Origin: Rhynchopus euleeides
Taxonomy: Eukaryota; Euglenozoa; Diplonemea; Diplonemida; Diplonemidae
Length of the DNA: 64,000 bases
Reading direction: 5' to 3'
NCBI GenBank assembly: GCA_963210315.1
Contig: OY723303.1
Location: 1,364,001 to 1,428,000, forward strand
Positions 31,780 through 42,684 of this stretch are shown piece after piece (position 1 is the stretch's first letter; every line of letters begins with the position of its first letter). The translations under genes were made by a program, and so were the position numbers. A model generated the notes under the pieces. It made no database searches. It worked only from the letters and a program-made list of their open reading frames with translations, and was not told where the DNA came from.

Positions 31780-33103
31780 CACTCAAGATTTATCTTGAAT
31801 GGTGTCCCTGAAAGGGCCGATTTACGTCGTTCTTACGTACTTCTTAGTTCGTTGTTATTCAGGGTGGACCCTCATTTTTTCCCCCACTTTTTCCTCATTT
31901 TCCCCAGCCCCGAAGGCTGTCCGACTGCGGCTTTTGGGTGATAATTGGCCCAAAACTATAGCCCCTCTCCCAGCCTAGAGTCCACAGACCAGCCACCTCC
32001 CCGACCGCACCAAAGGCAGGGCCAAGAGCACCCATGACCCAGTTTTCCGACACCCATTCCATCGTACTCCATGGACTTCGTACGGATCGTAGTGGGGTCA
32101 TTTCCTGGATGATGACTTCACCCGGAGGTGTGCCTCTGGTTCATGATTCAGAAGTCCCTATGGTTCACACTGCAGGCAGCGACCTGATCGGAACACCACC
32201 CGGAGGGGGACTCCATCGGGGGTCGCATCTGCAAGTCAGTCGCAACTGTTGCTTTTGCGCCGTTAGTTATACGTGCGAAACGGTGTGGGGTCATTTTGTT
32301 GACTTACGTGCCAAACATCACTCCATACCCTGGGCCCAGTTCAGACAGTACCCCTCTGTTAAACCTGAGGGGTCACACCAGGCACTCATGGTCTACCCAG
32401 GGCTCACCCCAGCACCCGGAAGCCAGTTTCCCTCTCCATTGCATTGTTTGAACTCCATGCGGGCCGTAGCGGGGTCACACTGGTACCCGAGGTGGCAATC
32501 ATCACCCTTGAAGTGTCGATCCTGTTCAGCTAGTGAACCACTCGCAGGCCTAACCACCAGAATGATCAACAACAACTGTTCGGCCCGCGGCCATACCACG
32601 CCAGGCAACGGCAGTTCAGCGTCCAGAAGGGCGCCCAGAAACAGGTTTTCCACACCCTCCATTGCCATTGCATGATTCGGAATCTGTGAGCGAGTGGAGT
32701 CAGTCGTCTGGTTTCCAATAACACTGCGTGTGTAGCCAATGAAAACGCCACAAAAGGGGGTCTTCGCTACGGGGTCATCGTCAGTGCATTTTGGTGCATT
32801 TCCTGTTGAATTAGCTGAAATCTGACGAAGATTCACGAAGGATAACGACCAGCGAAGACCCCCAAAATTGAAAAGTATCTGTTCAAAAAATCACTCCCAC
32901 CCTGCCGGGTGTACAGGCGGCCACAGAGGCGAAAACCTGACCAAAACCGGCTTCTTTTGATTTATCGAGACTCGCCAGGGTTGGGTGTGATGGATCTCGA
33001 CGTTTTTTCGAAACATGGTTCTACTCCCGTGTGTTTGTCGTCTCTGAAGCTGCTTGTATCTCCCACCGCGTGGCTCCCTCCTGCAGTATGACTTGCTGTC
33101 ACG
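31780..33103. other. Spacer between tandem copies
   Basis: 1.3 kb unique to this position. Variants of GTAGTGGGGTCA / GTGTGGGGTCATTTT recur (about 32090, 32283, 32468). Frames open on either strand (32034-32675 plus; 32836-32393 minus) but have no domain-like features. I cannot support a gene. Confidence 0.5.
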
Positions 33104-36100
33104 AGCTAAAGAGTGCCGCCTCTTTTGAGTAGCTCGGTTTTACGGACTCCCCCTCACCCCCCCACTGCTGAGCAGCATCGCCCCGCTCCTGGTTCTTCTA
33201 CCACAGCACCCCACACCCAACAGAGATCCCAGTCGTGGAGCCCGTACCCCCTACACCCCGACACACACGCGCACGGTCGCCTCCATATGCTCCGCCTGGC
33301 CATGGCTTTTCCCCAGGGCCGCGAGTTGCAGCGCATGGCATGGCTGCCGCTGGGGGGCGGGTTTCCGACTGCTGCGCTGCTGCTGTTCATCGGGACGCCG
33401 CTCCTCGTCCTGCACTACGGTGCGCCGTGCTACACGCTGCGGCACCCGCAGGCAGAGGATGTGGTGATCTGCGCCGCTGCATCCGTGCTGCAAGAGCCTA
33501 GCTGGCATGACTTGGGCAGGCTGCGGTGCACGTGGGTTGGGGACAGCACCTCCACGCAGCCTGGCACTGCCGACGGCACAACCCACGTGTGCCCTGAGGT
33601 GCAGGGTGCTGAGCAGACTGAGGCCGCTCTCACTGCGCTGTCGGCCGCTCTGGCCTTCGCCTACCCTGTGGCAGCATTGGTGCGGCCAGTGTTGGTCGGC
33701 TGCGCCCTTGCGGGTGTCTGGCTGGACAGCGTTGCGTGGCGCCTGCTGTATGTCGTGCAGGCTGTGATCGGGGTCGTCTGTGCCGTGCTTCTCGCCACGA
33801 CGATCCCGGGGCTGCAGGGCAGTGGTCTGGGTTCCCGTGGCTGGGCTGTGTCCTCCAACATGCCCCCCTCAGTGTGGCTTGCGGTGCGCGCTGAGTTTCT
33901 CTTCAGCGCCGCCCAGCTCTGCTGCCACATCACTGCCAGGAAGGCCCTTGCTGCGTGCTGCTGCCTCGGCACCCTTGCGGTCTACTGTAGCATCTTTCCC
34001 CCGGGCTGGTCCCTCATGCATGTCGCTGTCGCGGTGCAGATGCTGTTGGTTCCCTGTATTATTTACCATGACGCGTGTGGGAAGTACTCCTACTCCTGTC
34101 TGTACGGCATGCCAACTGTGGCCGGCCTGCAGGTGTTCCCCACCCTGCTCACAGTGGCGTGCTTCGACCTGTTTATGTGCTGCGCACACGCCTACGACCC
34201 CAGTGTATATCTGTCCACCGCAGTGCACCCCTTCGCGTCGGTCCCATTGCTGTTCACTCTGGGGGTTCCTGCACTCCTGCTGATGTCGCTGACGGTCCCA
34301 AAGTATACGGAGCTCGTGCCCTTCAAGCGTGATGACCCACAGTACGCAGACACAGCGGCAGCAGTCCAGCGCCGGTGGGAGGAGGCAGTGGTGTCAGGGG
34401 AGACGGGTGACTCCAGTGATTATGACAGCTGCCCTGTCCTGCCTGACAGCCCACCTGCTGTGCTGCCGGAGGTGCTGCAAGACGCAGACTGTGCTGGCAG
34501 CTACCGCATCACACTGGTGGTGCCGCAGACCCGCATGGTGGCTGTGCCACCCGACGCGGTGCTCGCCACGCTGCGCCTCCGTGCAGCTGTCGAGGCAGGG
34601 GCCAGCGAGGTCGACCTGTCGTCAGATGCTGCTGTCTTGGGCACTGCCGCTGACAGCACCGCCACACTGCGCGAGCTGGGGCTGTTCAACGGGAGCACCA
34701 TCGACGTGCGTGTGCCGCCTTCTGCACAGCTCCGCGACAGCCCCACACCCTGCGACGTGCGGCAGCTGCTGCAGCTGCTGCGTGCCTACGACCTGCCGCG
34801 CCTGCGCGACTTCCGCGACACACCCGGCTCACGTGCCGCGCTGCTGAATTGTCCGGGGCAGAACAATGCCGATCACATCAGGGCTACCATGCGCAGCACT
34901 GCCACCGCGGCCACGCTGCACCTGCGCGCCATGCTTGCGGTGGATGGGCCTGCTGCAGTCAACCTGCCCAGGCGGGGAGGCAAGTCTTCCTCGTGCCTCG
35001 GCTTCAGGTTGGAGAAGGTGGACGTGGTGCTGGGTGGCGAGCCCGAGTCTCTTGCGACACTCTCACGTGCCCTGCACTTGGGTACGGAGGAGCCTGTGCC
35101 TGCACACTACACCACACTGCGTCTGCGCCTGCCTGTGGTGGTGCCTGTGCGCGTGACAGGCGACACCACGTTGGGTGAGCTGCGCATGCGCGCCATGCAC
35201 GCGGCAGGCACCAGCGCGGTGACGCTGAGCCTCGATGGTGGCAACGGGACAACCCTGCGTGACCTGCAGGTGCAGGAGGGGCAGCGTGTGGTGGTGGGGC
35301 TGCCCACCCCTGCAGCACCCCAGCAGCACAGGTGCACCGCTGCGATGTGGCACACCGTCGCAGCCGCCCTCGGGACTGGCCCACAGACCGCTGCATCCTG
35401 TGGCACAGACGAGGGCATGGCACTCGACCTGTCCCTGCCTGGGGGAGGGGTGGTGCCGGTGCATGTTCCTGTCGACGCCACTGTGGGCACGCTGCGCCTG
35501 CTCGCAGCACACGCTCTCAACCTGCGCCCTGCCGAGGCAACCATGCGTCTGGCCGTGCTCGGGGACACCATTGCAGACGACAACGCCACCCCGCTGTCTC
35601 AGGTGGGGCTGGAGGCGGGCTCCACAGTCGCCATCAGCACACGCCTGCAGACGAGCCCTGCCGACACAGACTACGCCTATGACCTGCTGGAGCCTGCATG
35701 CCGGGAGGACGACGTGCTGGCGGCACGGCTGGCGCTCGGATCCAAACCTGACCCTAAGCTGGTGGGCTATCTCGGCAGGATGACGCACGCACCGGTTGCC
35801 GTGCTGCGGGACACCCTCCTCCGTGCAGACGCCGAAACGGTTGCCGTGCTCGTACGGGATTTGGTGGGACATGACGAAGGGCAGGCTGTTGTCTTGCTGT
35901 CGGGTGTGCTGGACAGGCCTGGTGTGCTGTCCCGCCTGCTGTCCGAGGTGCAGAGTGATAACCGCCTGTGGTGGTGCCTCGCTCGGTCCCGCGAGTGCCA
36001 GTTTATTGCCCGGAATCTGGACAAGATCTTGGAGTGCGATGCTTTCGACGACTCTGCATTCGTCAAAGCCGCCACTCGGAACCCAAGACGCCGCGGCGTG

Positions 36101-36961
36101 TTGCGTCAGTTTGACGAAGTGGACCCGGTGGCGCTGTGGCAGATGCTGTCAGACCTGGGATGGCGCTGCACGCCGCGTGCCCTGAGACAGGAACATGGCA
36201 TGAGCCACGAAGACGCGAAGGAGATCAAACAAATGCTCCTGGCGGACGGCGTGTCACTGCACCGCCTGAATAGGGTCACCTCCGACCTGTATCCTGTGGC
36301 GTTCCTCCTGGCCCTTGCCTATTATCTGACACCGGTATTCCTCCTCGCCCTGGTCGTGTATCTGACACCGGCATCAACCTGCTGGGTGGATATCGCGCTC
36401 ATTCTCTTCTTTGCAGTGTGCAGCGTCTTCGAGCTGACCGTCTGGGCACGACCTTGGGCAGCACACAAGCTGCGCTGTCTGTCCCAACGCCTCGGTCTGT
36501 GATGAAATGCTGGGTGTGCTAGTTTTTCCCATGTGGGGCACAGTAGCTGCCTGAGGGAGTGTGTGTGCGCTGCCCAGTCTGCCAAGGGGTGTCTTGGTGG
36601 CACCGCCCCCTTGGCGTAGTGGGCAGTGGGGCACCGTCAAGGGGCACGCCCCCCGCCCTGATATTTTGTGTGTTGATTTTCCCATGCCGCTTCCTGGTTT
36701 CTGATTCATTTGACTATCTTTGTGCCCATTCGATGTCTCGATGGGTCTGCTGAAACATCGGCGCGAACCATGCCCGCTGGTGGGCTCCCTGGTGGTGATC
36801 TCATTGCGGAAGCACGCAGTGGTGGTGTGAGGTTTGACTACTCCAGTGGTGTGGTGTCTCCTGCATGATCTGTGCATGATCTGCACAGTTTCCTGCCACA
36901 CCTCCAGAGAAACAACAGCGCAGGAAGAAGGACTGCACCCTGGTGTTGTCTGCCTGGAATT
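33104..36961 (+). repeat. Tandem duplicated gene unit, copy 2 (3858 bp)
   Basis: Full-length partner of 28932-31779. The two copies are directly repeated about 4.2 kb apart. Confidence 0.93.
33287..36502 (+). CDS. Multi-pass membrane protein with three ubiquitin-like domains
   Basis: 1071 residues from ATG 33287; a second ATG 15 bases on is an equally plausible start. Residues 1-340 hold about seven hydrophobic spans (TAALLLFIGTPLLVLHYG, LVGCALAGVWLDSVAWRLLY, LLFTLGVPALLLMSL) and a Cys-containing loop. Three beta-grasp, ubiquitin-like stretches follow at ~405-480, ~610-680 and ~709-790; each has a strand pair, an xTLxxLR helix and an LxxxGLxxGSTI/GQRVVV end. A helical, repeat-like region (~800-1000) resembles a stack of short helices. 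Two more hydrophobic spans (~1003-1050) end the protein. None of the domains ends in a processable Gly-Gly, so they are probably interaction domains. No known architecture comes to mind. Confidence 0.87.
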   Translation: MLRLAMAFPQGRELQRMAWLPLGGGFPTAALLLFIGTPLLVLHYGAPCYTLRHPQAEDVVICAAASVLQEPSWHDLGRLRCTWVGDSTSTQPGTADGTTHVCPEVQGAEQTEAALTALSAALAFAYPVAALVRPVLVGCALAGVWLDSVAWRLLYVVQAVIGVVCAVLLATTIPGLQGSGLGSRGWAVSSNMPPSVWLAVRAEFLFSAAQLCCHITARKALAACCCLGTLAVYCSIFPPGWSLMHVAVAVQMLLVPCIIYHDACGKYSYSCLYGMPTVAGLQVFPTLLTVACFDLFMCCAHAYDPSVYLSTAVHPFASVPLLFTLGVPALLLMSLTVPKYTELVPFKRDDPQYADTAAAVQRRWEEAVVSGETGDSSDYDSCPVLPDSPPAVLPEVLQDADCAGSYRITLVVPQTRMVAVPPDAVLATLRLRAAVEAGASEVDLSSDAAVLGTAADSTATLRELGLFNGSTIDVRVPPSAQLRDSPTPCDVRQLLQLLRAYDLPRLRDFRDTPGSRAALLNCPGQNNADHIRATMRSTATAATLHLRAMLAVDGPAAVNLPRRGGKSSSCLGFRLEKVDVVLGGEPESLATLSRALHLGTEEPVPAHYTTLRLRLPVVVPVRVTGDTTLGELRMRAMHAAGTSAVTLSLDGGNGTTLRDLQVQEGQRVVVGLPTPAAPQQHRCTAAMWHTVAAALGTGPQTAASCGTDEGMALDLSLPGGGVVPVHVPVDATVGTLRLLAAHALNLRPAEATMRLAVLGDTIADDNATPLSQVGLEAGSTVAISTRLQTSPADTDYAYDLLEPACREDDVLAARLALGSKPDPKLVGYLGRMTHAPVAVLRDTLLRADAETVAVLVRDLVGHDEGQAVVLLSGVLDRPGVLSRLLSEVQSDNRLWWCLARSRECQFIARNLDKILECDAFDDSAFVKAATRNPRRRGVLRQFDEVDPVALWQMLSDLGWRCTPRALRQEHGMSHEDAKEIKQMLLADGVSLHRLNRVTSDLYPVAFLLALAYYLTPVFLLALVVYLTPASTCWVDIALILFFAVCSVFELTVWARPWAAHKLRCLSQRLGL

Positions 36962-37567
36962 TTCTCCTTCAGGCGCCTTTGATGCCTGATTATGCCTGAA
37001 GAGGGGCCAGCTGGAGGAGGACATAGAATGCAGGAGGTTCGAAACGAGACTATTCATTCAGAGCGGCCCCCTCGTGATGGTTCGTATCTCCCTGGTCATG
37101 CTTGCACCACCTTGTCGCGAAGTGGGGGGCGGGGGGGGGGGGGGGGGGACAACATGGTGAGAACGAGATGCCGGCAGGGTTTTCCCCCCTCCCTCCCTCC
37201 CAACCACCACCGCCACCCAGCCTACACCTCAACCCCGACCCCCCCCCCCCCTAGGGCAGTGAACCCAATAAACAGGCATGTCGCTAAGCGTCGACCGTCG
37301 ACCCAGTGATTTTGGGTTTCCCCCCCCATAAAAAAGCGTCGACCCAGCGTCGACCCAGTGGACTGGGTTGACGCTTGGTCGAGGCTTGGAGCGTCGACCT
37401 AGTGGAACTGGGTTGCCATTCAAGCCTGGACCAAGCGTCAACCCATTTATTACACTGGGTCGACGCTAACCTAGCGTTGGCCCGGTTACACTGGGTCGAC
37501 GCTCACCAAGCGTCGACCAAGCGTCAACCCACTTTCACTGGGTCGACGTCGAAGAGAGTATGGTTTT

Positions 37568-37632
37568 GCAGGAACAGATGCTCACTACCGTGGCCTCCGG
37601 CGGCTGGGGGGCTCCGCCCCCCAGACCCCCCT
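37568..37632 (-). repeat. 60-bp GC-hairpin dispersed repeat, occurrence 3
   Basis: Reverse-strand copy with GGGGGGC-TCC-GCCCCCC stem, inside transposon copy 2. Confidence 0.85.
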
Positions 37633-37745
37633 GTGGCGTATGTCTCGTACTCAAGTCATTCGATTCCCATCAGGTCAGGGAATCCACCCACTCCAGTAGC
37701 CTCAGGAGGACGCAGCCAACTCACACAGAATCTGTACGCCCACAA

Positions 37746-37808
37746 TGAACAGATGCTCACTACCGTGGCCTCCGGCGGCTGGGGGGCCCTGCCCCCCAGA
37801 CCCCCCAT
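37746..37808 (-). repeat. 60-bp GC-hairpin dispersed repeat, occurrence 4
   Basis: Reverse-strand copy, inside transposon copy 2. Confidence 0.85.
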
Positions 37809-38962
37809 CTCGCGTGCCCGTCTAGTAACCAAGTCCTTGCGCTTTGACGGCCGTGACATATCAGGGGGCAGCGTCGAAATCATGGTCCCGAAAGCCATTT
37901 TTTGGTTTCCTCCGGCACCCGACGGCGCGAGCGGGAGAGGAACCACGGAAGGAACCCAGCGCCTCACACCGTGCCCACCTAGTGGTCCACCGATGGGAAA
38001 ATTTGGCAACAACACGAGCGCGCGCGAAGCGCGCGCGAGAAAAATTGACCCCTAGTGTTTTCCCCCCTGATCCCCCCCCAAAACAGGAGCGTCAACCCAC
38101 CAAATCTCCAAAATCGAAAAGTTAGCGACAGGCCTGCCCAATAAACGACGTTTATTTCAGAAACCGTTTTTAAATAAACGTTAAACGTTTATAAACGCTA
38201 AACGTTTAGCGTTTATTTAGCGAAGCAGCTTGTGCCTACACCCCACCCACATAACCTGACCTCACACACTCCCACACAATTCTGGTGGCAGAAAGTGCCC
38301 AATATGCTCCGGAAACTCAATTCCGCCCACTCACAGGGGGCGGTATGCCCCCGACGATGCCGTTTTTAGCAACCAAAATTTTTGGGACAGAACTTGTACC
38401 TGGGCTGCACACCACAGGACACATCAAGCAGAGCAAGCACACCTCAACCTGCCAGATGCACAGAAGAACTGTTGTCGTTGATTGTTCTGAAACATAACAG
38501 CTTCTCGGTGCCCTCCAGAGGCCAAAAGGCAAGCCAATATGAGGTAATCGCGCCAGGAACAGTTGTGGGAGAAGTATGGTACAGTTCGTGTCCCATTTGA
38601 CGCTGTTCTTGGGAGCTTACGGCAGCTGGGTCTGTGTGGCACGGCGCATCCGTTGCCAGGGAGCGCGTCCTCGGGTGTGGTGCCTCACCTGTGAGCATGT
38701 GGCACAGGGACGCCATACGAGAGTCTCTCAGATGCCTCCTCTGATGGGAGGCAGCTGACTGGAACAGGCACCTGGTACAGCAGGCACGGGTACAAGAAGT
38801 GGCCAGAAATAGCGCCGATGTTTTCGACCCTGCGCTTCGACATCTTGCTGTCCTCACCGCAGCGGTGACCCCCCGCCCTGGAATTTGGGGTGTGGTGTGC
38901 TGGCCATGATATATTATGATGTAAAGTGACTCAGTGGCAGAGCCTGCAGGAAACGTTTATTA

Positions 38963-39342
38963 CTGGGGGGGGGGCAAATACAAGCATATATGCTTGTATT
39001 AAGCGTGCCAGCTCGCATAATGCGGGGCTTTCTGGAAAAATTATAAATGATTATACTGCGAATACAAGCATACTAAAAACCCAATTTTTGTTGACCAGGC
39101 TAATAGAAGCATATATGCTTCTATTAGCCACATGCTTGTATTAGCCTGGTAGAAAAATTTATATTTTTGTGGTGGAAAACCCCCCAAAAACCCCAAAAAT
39201 ACCCAATATTTTCTACCAGGCTAATAGAAGCATATATGCTTCTATTAGCCTGAAAATTTTATTTAAATCCGGATTTTCATAATATGCTTGTATTCGCATG
39301 TATGCTTGTATTAGCATGTATGCTTGTATTTGCCCCCCCCAG
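38963..39342. mobile_element. Mariner-type MITE, copy 1 (TA duplication), inside X
   Basis: 380 bp. It starts CTGGGGGGG...CAAATAC and ends with the inverse, TTTGCCCCCCCCAG, flanked by TA (38961-38962 and 39343-39344). The interior is AT-rich with several AAGCATATATGCTT palindromes. No coding capacity. A second copy is at 46943-47304. Confidence 0.9.
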
Positions 39343-39443
39343 TAAGCGTTTATCTGAACGTTTATTTCCGCTCAGAATTTTGAGAAACGTTAAACGTTTA
39401 TAAACGCTAAACGTTTTCAACGTTTATTTAATCACTGCCCTAG

Positions 39444-40606
39444 GCATACTTGTCCCCCCATATGGGGAACCCCCTAAATCTGGGGGAAATATGGGGGGTC
39501 TCAAAACCCCGCCCCCATATGGGGAAAAAGGCTGAAAATATGGGGAAAACCCGGTAAAATATGGGGGAATATGGGGGAAATATGGGGCCCATATGGGGGG
39601 ATATGGGGGTATTCGTGCTGCAACGGGAGAACATCAAACCACTCAGGCACGCGAAGTGCGCGTCGAAACCGGCCTCATGCCTTGTTGGGGATCCTCCAGG
39701 AGTCCGATCCTGGGGAGGTGCGCGCTCGTTCAGGTGTGGCCAGGTCTGGCCCCCCCCTGGAAGATCCCCCAGGTGGGTCGCACCGACCTCCTGTTCCTCT
39801 CCTGCGCCGACACAGCGGCAGCGGAGAGCGAACGCTTCCCGGTTTGGCGGGGCACCGCAGTGACAGCGGCAGCGATGGTGGACACATACGCACAGACACA
39901 CATAGCGCGTTCAGGGTTAACAGCTCCTCACAACACACACTCTTGTGTTTTTAAGTCCTCACTCTCACACTCGCTGTCCTCCTCCTCTGGTGTGTTTGTG
40001 ATTGCGAACTGCCCCCTGGGGTCCTTAATTAGACAAGGGAATTCACAAGCAGTGCATTCTGGGGTGTCAGGCGCTTCCGCCGCTTTTGACCGCTCCGAGC
40101 GCCGAAAAGTCGGAGTCGACGCTCGTCACCAGGCAGCTTGACATATTCAAGCTGCATCTGCCGGGTGGAATGAGACCTGTGAAGGCCAGTACAAGGACTG
40201 GCTGCAGGACGCAACTGTTCTGCCAGCAAAGACAGGACTACTGGACAGCATGCTCTGATGACAGCTACTCAGACTTGAAGAAAGTGGCGGTCGGCACTCT
40301 CACAGCACCTTTTGTGGTCTGACTCGAGCACTTCAGCCGGGCGTTTCCTCTCTGCAGAAAGCGACGAGGTGAGATGGCTCTGCAAGGTGCTAGACGTCCC
40401 CTGTCAGTGGCTGACTTCACACCCTGTGAAAAGCAGAACGAAGAGAACTGTTTGCTGACTGCTTCCACCTGAGGAACCCCTGGGTTTTCCCCCATATATC
40501 CCCCATATGGGGGAAATATGGGGGAACAGGACTTGAAAAACCCCCCATATTCCCCCCATATTTTCCCCATATTTTTGGCCTTCCCCATATGGGGGTACAA
40601 GTATGC
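39444..40606. mobile_element. TIR element Y, CTAG target duplication
   Basis: 1163 bp with about 24-bp inverted termini, GCATACTTGT followed by C-rich and CATATGGGG blocks, and flanked by CTAG on both sides (39440-39443 shared with X; 40607-40610). ATATGGGG motifs cluster at 39461-39605 and 40490-40595. The interior is ordinary GC DNA without a recognisable gene. Confidence 0.83.
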
Positions 40607-40610
40607 CTAG

Positions 40611-41414
40611 GGGGGGTCAAATGCCACCCTTTTACGTGGACAAACACGATTTTTTCAAAAAACCGGCGCAGAGGCCCCAAAGCCCCCGTAAACCCTCCAA
40701 ACCCCCCCAGATCGGTCCGGAAACCCATCGAACCCCACTTTTCCACCATTCCGGGCACCTCAGGTGCCCGAATTGGGGTACCTAAATTTTGTGCCACCGT
40801 TTGGTACCGTACAGTGCCACTGTGTGGGAGGTTGGAAAAGAAAATGCCCCAACACACCACATCTGAGGGTTGCAATGCATGTTGCTTGCCAACCACGTCA
40901 TCCGGTGGGTGTCAGGCGCTATGTAGGTGGCATTAGCCAGGTCTTCGATGTGTTCTGGCTTGTATATATACCTCCCCACGCGAACGTGAACGTCAACCTG
41001 CCGAGGTGATGCCCTCTAGCCCCTGTGAAGTGTTGTAGCGAGTAGGAGCAATGTGGATCAAGCAAACTGGCCAGGACCTCGCCCCCACACCGCCCCTGCC
41101 CCCAGCCGCTTTTTCCAGGAAATAAAGATTTCCATTATTGCCCTCAATATTGCGGTAATAAGAAAGCTGAGTGTAAATAATGGATGAAGTCACTAAACCC
41201 AGGCTATATTCCTGTGACTGCTTTATTTCCTAGTTTTGATAAAAACTTTTTAATTACCGAATGGTCAATAATATCGCCTTTAAGTCTCGTAAAGTGGTTT
41301 ATTATTACCTCTTGGCTTATGGACTTTCTGCAGGAAACCGGTAATAATGGTTTCAGGACCGGTAATAAAACATTTTAAACGTTTTAAACGTTTTAAAGTT
41401 TAAAACGCCGTTTT
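40611..41414. other. Unassigned DNA within the transposon nest
   Basis: No gene or bounded repeat recognised. 41240-41370 carries repeated GGTAATAA-type words. Confidence 0.45.
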
Positions 41415-41420
41415 AAATTA

Positions 41421-41860
41421 CCGTATACGTAAATATTTTGGAACGTAAATATTATGGAACGTAAATATTATGGAACGTAAATATTTTGGAACGCTGGTGG
41501 GTTGGCGTTCCAGATTTTTTTTGTTCCATAATACCGTATACGTAAATATTTTGGAACGTAAATATTATGGAACGCTGGTGGGTTGGCGTTCCAGATTTTT
41601 TTTGTTCCATAATACCGTATACGTAAATATTTTGGAACGTAAATATTTTGGAACGCTGGTGGGTTGGCGTTCCAGATTTTTTTTGTTCCATAATACCGTA
41701 TACGTAAATATTTTGGAACGTAAATATTATGGAACGCTGGTGGGTTGGCGTTCCAGATTTTTTTTGTTCCATAATACCGTATACGTAAATATTTTGGAAC
41801 GTAAATATTTTGGAACGCTGGTGGGTTGGCGTTCCAGATTTTTTTCGTTTCATAATATTT
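41421..41860. repeat. 81-bp tandem array, about five units
   Basis: CCGTATACGTAAATATTTTG recurs at 41421, 41534, 41615, 41696 and 41777. After a longer first unit the period is exactly 81. Units alternate between TTATGG and TTTTGG at one position, giving a 162-bp higher-order repeat. Confidence 0.9.
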
Positions 41861-41861
41861 A

Positions 41862-42329
41862 CAGGGCTTTCTGCGACTCGGGGACTTGGACCAGGTGATC
41901 GGACGGCATGCAGAGTCCCTGACGGGACCTACTCGTGCACTTTTCGCGCGATTCCTGACGCAAGCCGTCCTCACCACCGAGTCCCCAACTGGCCCTGTAA
42001 ATATTTTGGAACGTAAATATTATGGAACGGACCGGCCAAAAATGGGCCCGTTCCATAATATTTACGTTCCATAATATTTACGTATACGGTATTTACAGGG
42101 CTTTCTGCGACTCGGGGACTTGGACCAGGTGATCGGACGGCATACAGAGTCCCTGACGGGACCTACTCGTGCACTTTTCGTGCGATTCCTGAGGCAAGCC
42201 ATCCTCACCACCGAGTCCCCAACTGGCCCTGTAAATATTTTGGAACGTAAATATTATGGAACGGACCGGGCAAAAATGGGCCCGTTCCATAATATTTACG
42301 TTCCATAATATTTACGTATACGGTATTTA
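41862..42329. repeat. 234-bp direct duplication
   Basis: CAGGGCTTTCTGCGACTCGG starts at 41862 and at 42096; the two units are near-identical. Confidence 0.9.
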
Positions 42330-42345
42330 AAACGGGTTTTAAAAC

Positions 42346-42452
42346 GGGTTTTAAAACGGGGTTTAAAACGGCAAAAAATCCTGCAAAATATAGGGGGAGA
42401 CTTTTCGATTTTTTTTTCTGGAACCCAAAATTGGTCGTTTTGGGCCATCTGA
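42346..42452. repeat. Inverted partner of 48682-48782
   Basis: AATATAGGGGGAGACTTTTC and CCCAAAATTGGTCGTTTTGG appear here and as reverse complement near 48690-48750, each next to TTTAAAACGG words. Confidence 0.8.
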
Positions 42453-42684
42453 CATGGTTGCATAGCGGCCGTTTTAAAAAATCCCTTGTATTTTGTGGAC
42501 TTGCAAAAACGGCCGCTGATTTTCAGCATTTTAAAAAACGGCCGTTTTTTTTACCTGGGAATTTTGTATGGGGCGTGGGCAGGGTTTTCGCTAATCTTCC
42601 AGGGGGGGCCAGACCCAGGAAGATTTTTACTCTTCCACCCACCCCGCCCAGTATTTTCCCCCCTCCAGGGAACAGCGCTCGTGC

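Larger units (their letters stand above)
37273..38136 (-). mobile_element. Non-autonomous TIR transposon, copy 2 (9-bp target duplication), inside X
   Basis: Ends CAGGCATGTCGCTAA and its inverse (one mismatch), flanked by the 9-bp duplication CCCAATAAA at 37264-37272 and 38137-38145. It is the inverted relative of 387-1172, sharing the TGGGTCGACGC motif cluster (37285-37555), two 60-bp hairpin repeats and the CG hairpin. It inserted into the left end of element X. Confidence 0.93.
37255..39439. mobile_element. TIR element X, CTAG target duplication, with two nested MITEs
   Basis: Ends GGCAGTGA (37255) and TCACTGCC (39439), each flanked by CTAG (37251-37254 and 39440-39443). Just inside both ends lie AATAAACG and clusters of AACGTTTATAAACG-type palindromes (38141-38215 and 39347-39430). 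With the nested elements removed the host element is about 0.9 kb. It encodes nothing recognisable. Superfamily not assigned. Confidence 0.8.
41415..42335. mobile_element. Foldback-like repeat element with AT-rich inverted termini
   Basis: Left end TACCGTATACGTAAATATT and right end the inverse (AATATTTACGTATACGGTA), continuing inward through GGAACGTAAATATT motifs. Between them are an 81-bp tandem array and a 234-bp duplicated block. TTTTAAACG-type A/T words flank both sides. No coding potential. Confidence 0.65.

Noticed and set aside
32034-32836. Gene in the spacer between tandem copies
   Set aside because: Frames on both strands of similar length, no domain, no plausible splice pattern.
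41421-41860. CRISPR-like array
   Set aside because: Direct 81-bp units without unique spacers; alternating variants indicate a satellite, and the context is eukaryotic.
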